Assembly: GCF_047634455.1 (NCBI RefSeq)
Contig: NZ_JBLIAI010000002.1
Span: 62,001-126,000, forward strand
From: Maritalea sp047634455
Lineage (GTDB): Bacteria; Pseudomonadota; Alphaproteobacteria; Rhizobiales; Devosiaceae
Length of the DNA: 64,000 nucleotides
Reading direction: 5' to 3'
The notes under the pieces are model-generated. The model searched no databases. It saw only the letters and a list, made by a program, of their open reading frames with translations, and was not told where the DNA came from. A program made the position numbers and the translations under genes. Shown one piece after another: positions 63,416 through 64,000 of this stretch; the first letter of the stretch is position 1; each line of letters opens with the position of its first letter.

Positions 63416-63916
63416 TTAGAGGCGGCCAAAAACCAGGACCGCATGGGCATTGTGCGCGACGAGAAAAATCCCAGAAACACTAAAAAACATCCAACTGCGC
63501 CAGGCCGCGAACGGGAAAACCAATTTTTGACCAATCATACCAATACCGACGATCCAAAAGACAGGTGTGTAAGCAGGTGCAAGAAACCCAAAATAGCTTG
63601 TCGACCATGAACCCTGTGGTGCAACAACAATGGCCCACTGACTGGCCACATACAAAGCCATGCCAACGACATAGATTAGCAAACCTAAACGCTGTTTGCG
63701 CGATCCAACCTCAAACAGCATAAATGTTGACAGCCCAATGGTGAGGAAGCGACTGACATTTTCAACTATACCGAGCAGTGGTGGAATATCCGCCCAGAAA
63801 ACCTCAGGTTGATAGGAAGCCCCAAGATTTGGCCAAAACGCAAAACTGACAACCAATGGCGGCACCCACAACCAAATGCAGCTGCGCAAAAAATTCAACT
63901 TATTTGAGATGTTCAT
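63416..63916 (-). CDS. Integral membrane protein of unknown function
   Basis: Protein of 166 aa from ATG 63916, with GGAAGGGCGG just upstream. Five or so hydrophobic helices are seen: LWVPPLVVSFAFWP, FLTIGLSTFMLFEVG, LGLLIYVVGMALYVASQWAIVV, FWIVGIGMIGQKLVFPF and MFFSVSGIFLVAHNAHAVLVF. I do not recognise the family. It lies 89 bp before the secreted-repeat gene. It may be a partner of the ECF sigma regulon, but this rests on position only. Confidence 0.75.
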   Translation of the reverse strand: MNISNKLNFLRSCIWLWVPPLVVSFAFWPNLGASYQPEVFWADIPPLLGIVENVSRFLTIGLSTFMLFEVGSRKQRLGLLIYVVGMALYVASQWAIVVAPQGSWSTSYFGFLAPAYTPVFWIVGIGMIGQKLVFPFAAWRSWMFFSVSGIFLVAHNAHAVLVFGRL

Positions 63917-63962
63917 CAGTCCGCCCTTCCGCTTTTCATCATGGTACATACAAACGATGTCG

Positions 63963-63998
63963 TAAAATAAAAGGCACCTTTGGAAAACCAAAGATGCC
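63963..63998 (-). terminator. Terminator of a minus-strand gene beyond the right edge
   Basis: GGCATCTTTGG / CCAAAGGTGCC (11 bp, one mismatch) with a TTTT loop is followed by TTTTATTTT on the minus strand. It would end transcription of a gene lying to the right of the window and separate it from the membrane-protein gene. Confidence 0.75.
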
Positions 63999-64000
63999 CT

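Noticed and set aside
1..64000. CRISPR arrays, insertion sequences, integrases or phage genes
   Set aside because: I saw no direct-repeat arrays, no transposase or integrase motifs, and gene content is uniformly chromosomal. The tRNA-Val gene shows no repeated copy of its 3' end nearby.

Overview
The window is a contiguous piece of an alphaproteobacterial chromosome, most likely a Hyphomicrobiales (rhizobial-type) organism of moderate GC. The main reasons are the cpdR / N-formylglutamate amidohydrolase / hisN-type cluster, a fused DUF1007-NicO metal transporter, a DUF459 SGNH hydrolase next to an SltB3-type lytic transglycosylase, a two-gene gltBD, a ROSE-like leader before a small heat-shock gene, and a TakP-type TRAP system. 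The assignment is inference from gene content; no rRNA is present. I see no insertion sequence, integrase, prophage or CRISPR array. The gene set is almost entirely core metabolism, transport and regulation.

Layout. 1-5047 (minus): an Opp/Dpp peptide ABC operon, binding protein first, with a terminator-like hairpin before the permeases; the fused double ATPase is cut by the window edge. 5641-13822: a fatty-acid beta-oxidation locus with fadE-fadB-fadA on the minus strand, divergent from fadD and a MerR regulator on the plus strand; the divergent promoter carries a palindromic operator. 13819-14409: a degenerate receiver-domain protein. 14809-17853: TetR regulator plus a three-gene ABC-2 exporter. 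17983-18057: tRNA-Val(GAC). 18225-20026: desaturase-like membrane protein and an alpha/beta hydrolase. 20041-22581: cpdR, N-formylglutamate amidohydrolase and a histidinol-phosphatase-like gene. 22593-24472: lysophospholipase-like hydrolase and Hsp20 behind a probable RNA thermometer. 24949-31095: gltB-gltD glutamate synthase. 31164-36780: cell-envelope genes (SGNH hydrolase, lytic transglycosylase, galE, galU, outer-membrane barrel).

37039-47601: motA/motB-like stator pair, NfeD-stomatin pair, ferrochelatase, secreted 5'-nucleotidase, nickel/cobalt exporter, creatininase-family amidase, a MarR-like protein, a TRIC-family channel and a DUF6886-like gene with a TTG start hidden behind the channel gene. 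47579-50657 (minus): eda followed by modABC molybdate uptake. 50802-54535: nadA and nadB (NAD precursor synthesis) flanking a PhnA-domain gene and creA. 54581-61049: TerC, a TakP-like TRAP transporter for probable 2-oxo acids, and a divergent cache-domain two-component system that probably senses its substrate. 61174-64000: a small cysteine-containing secreted protein, an ECF sigma/anti-sigma pair, a 'secreted repeat' protein and a membrane protein.

The best leads beyond routine annotation are RNA- and DNA-level: the ROSE-like leader of hsp20, the MerR-type operators between fadE and fadD, a ribosome binding site buried in a terminator hairpin before the PhnA-domain gene, a perfect 36-bp palindrome at the end of nadB, an orphan minus-strand terminator near 23.65 kb, and a hairpin-rich gltB leader. 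I found no convincing wholly new multi-gene system.
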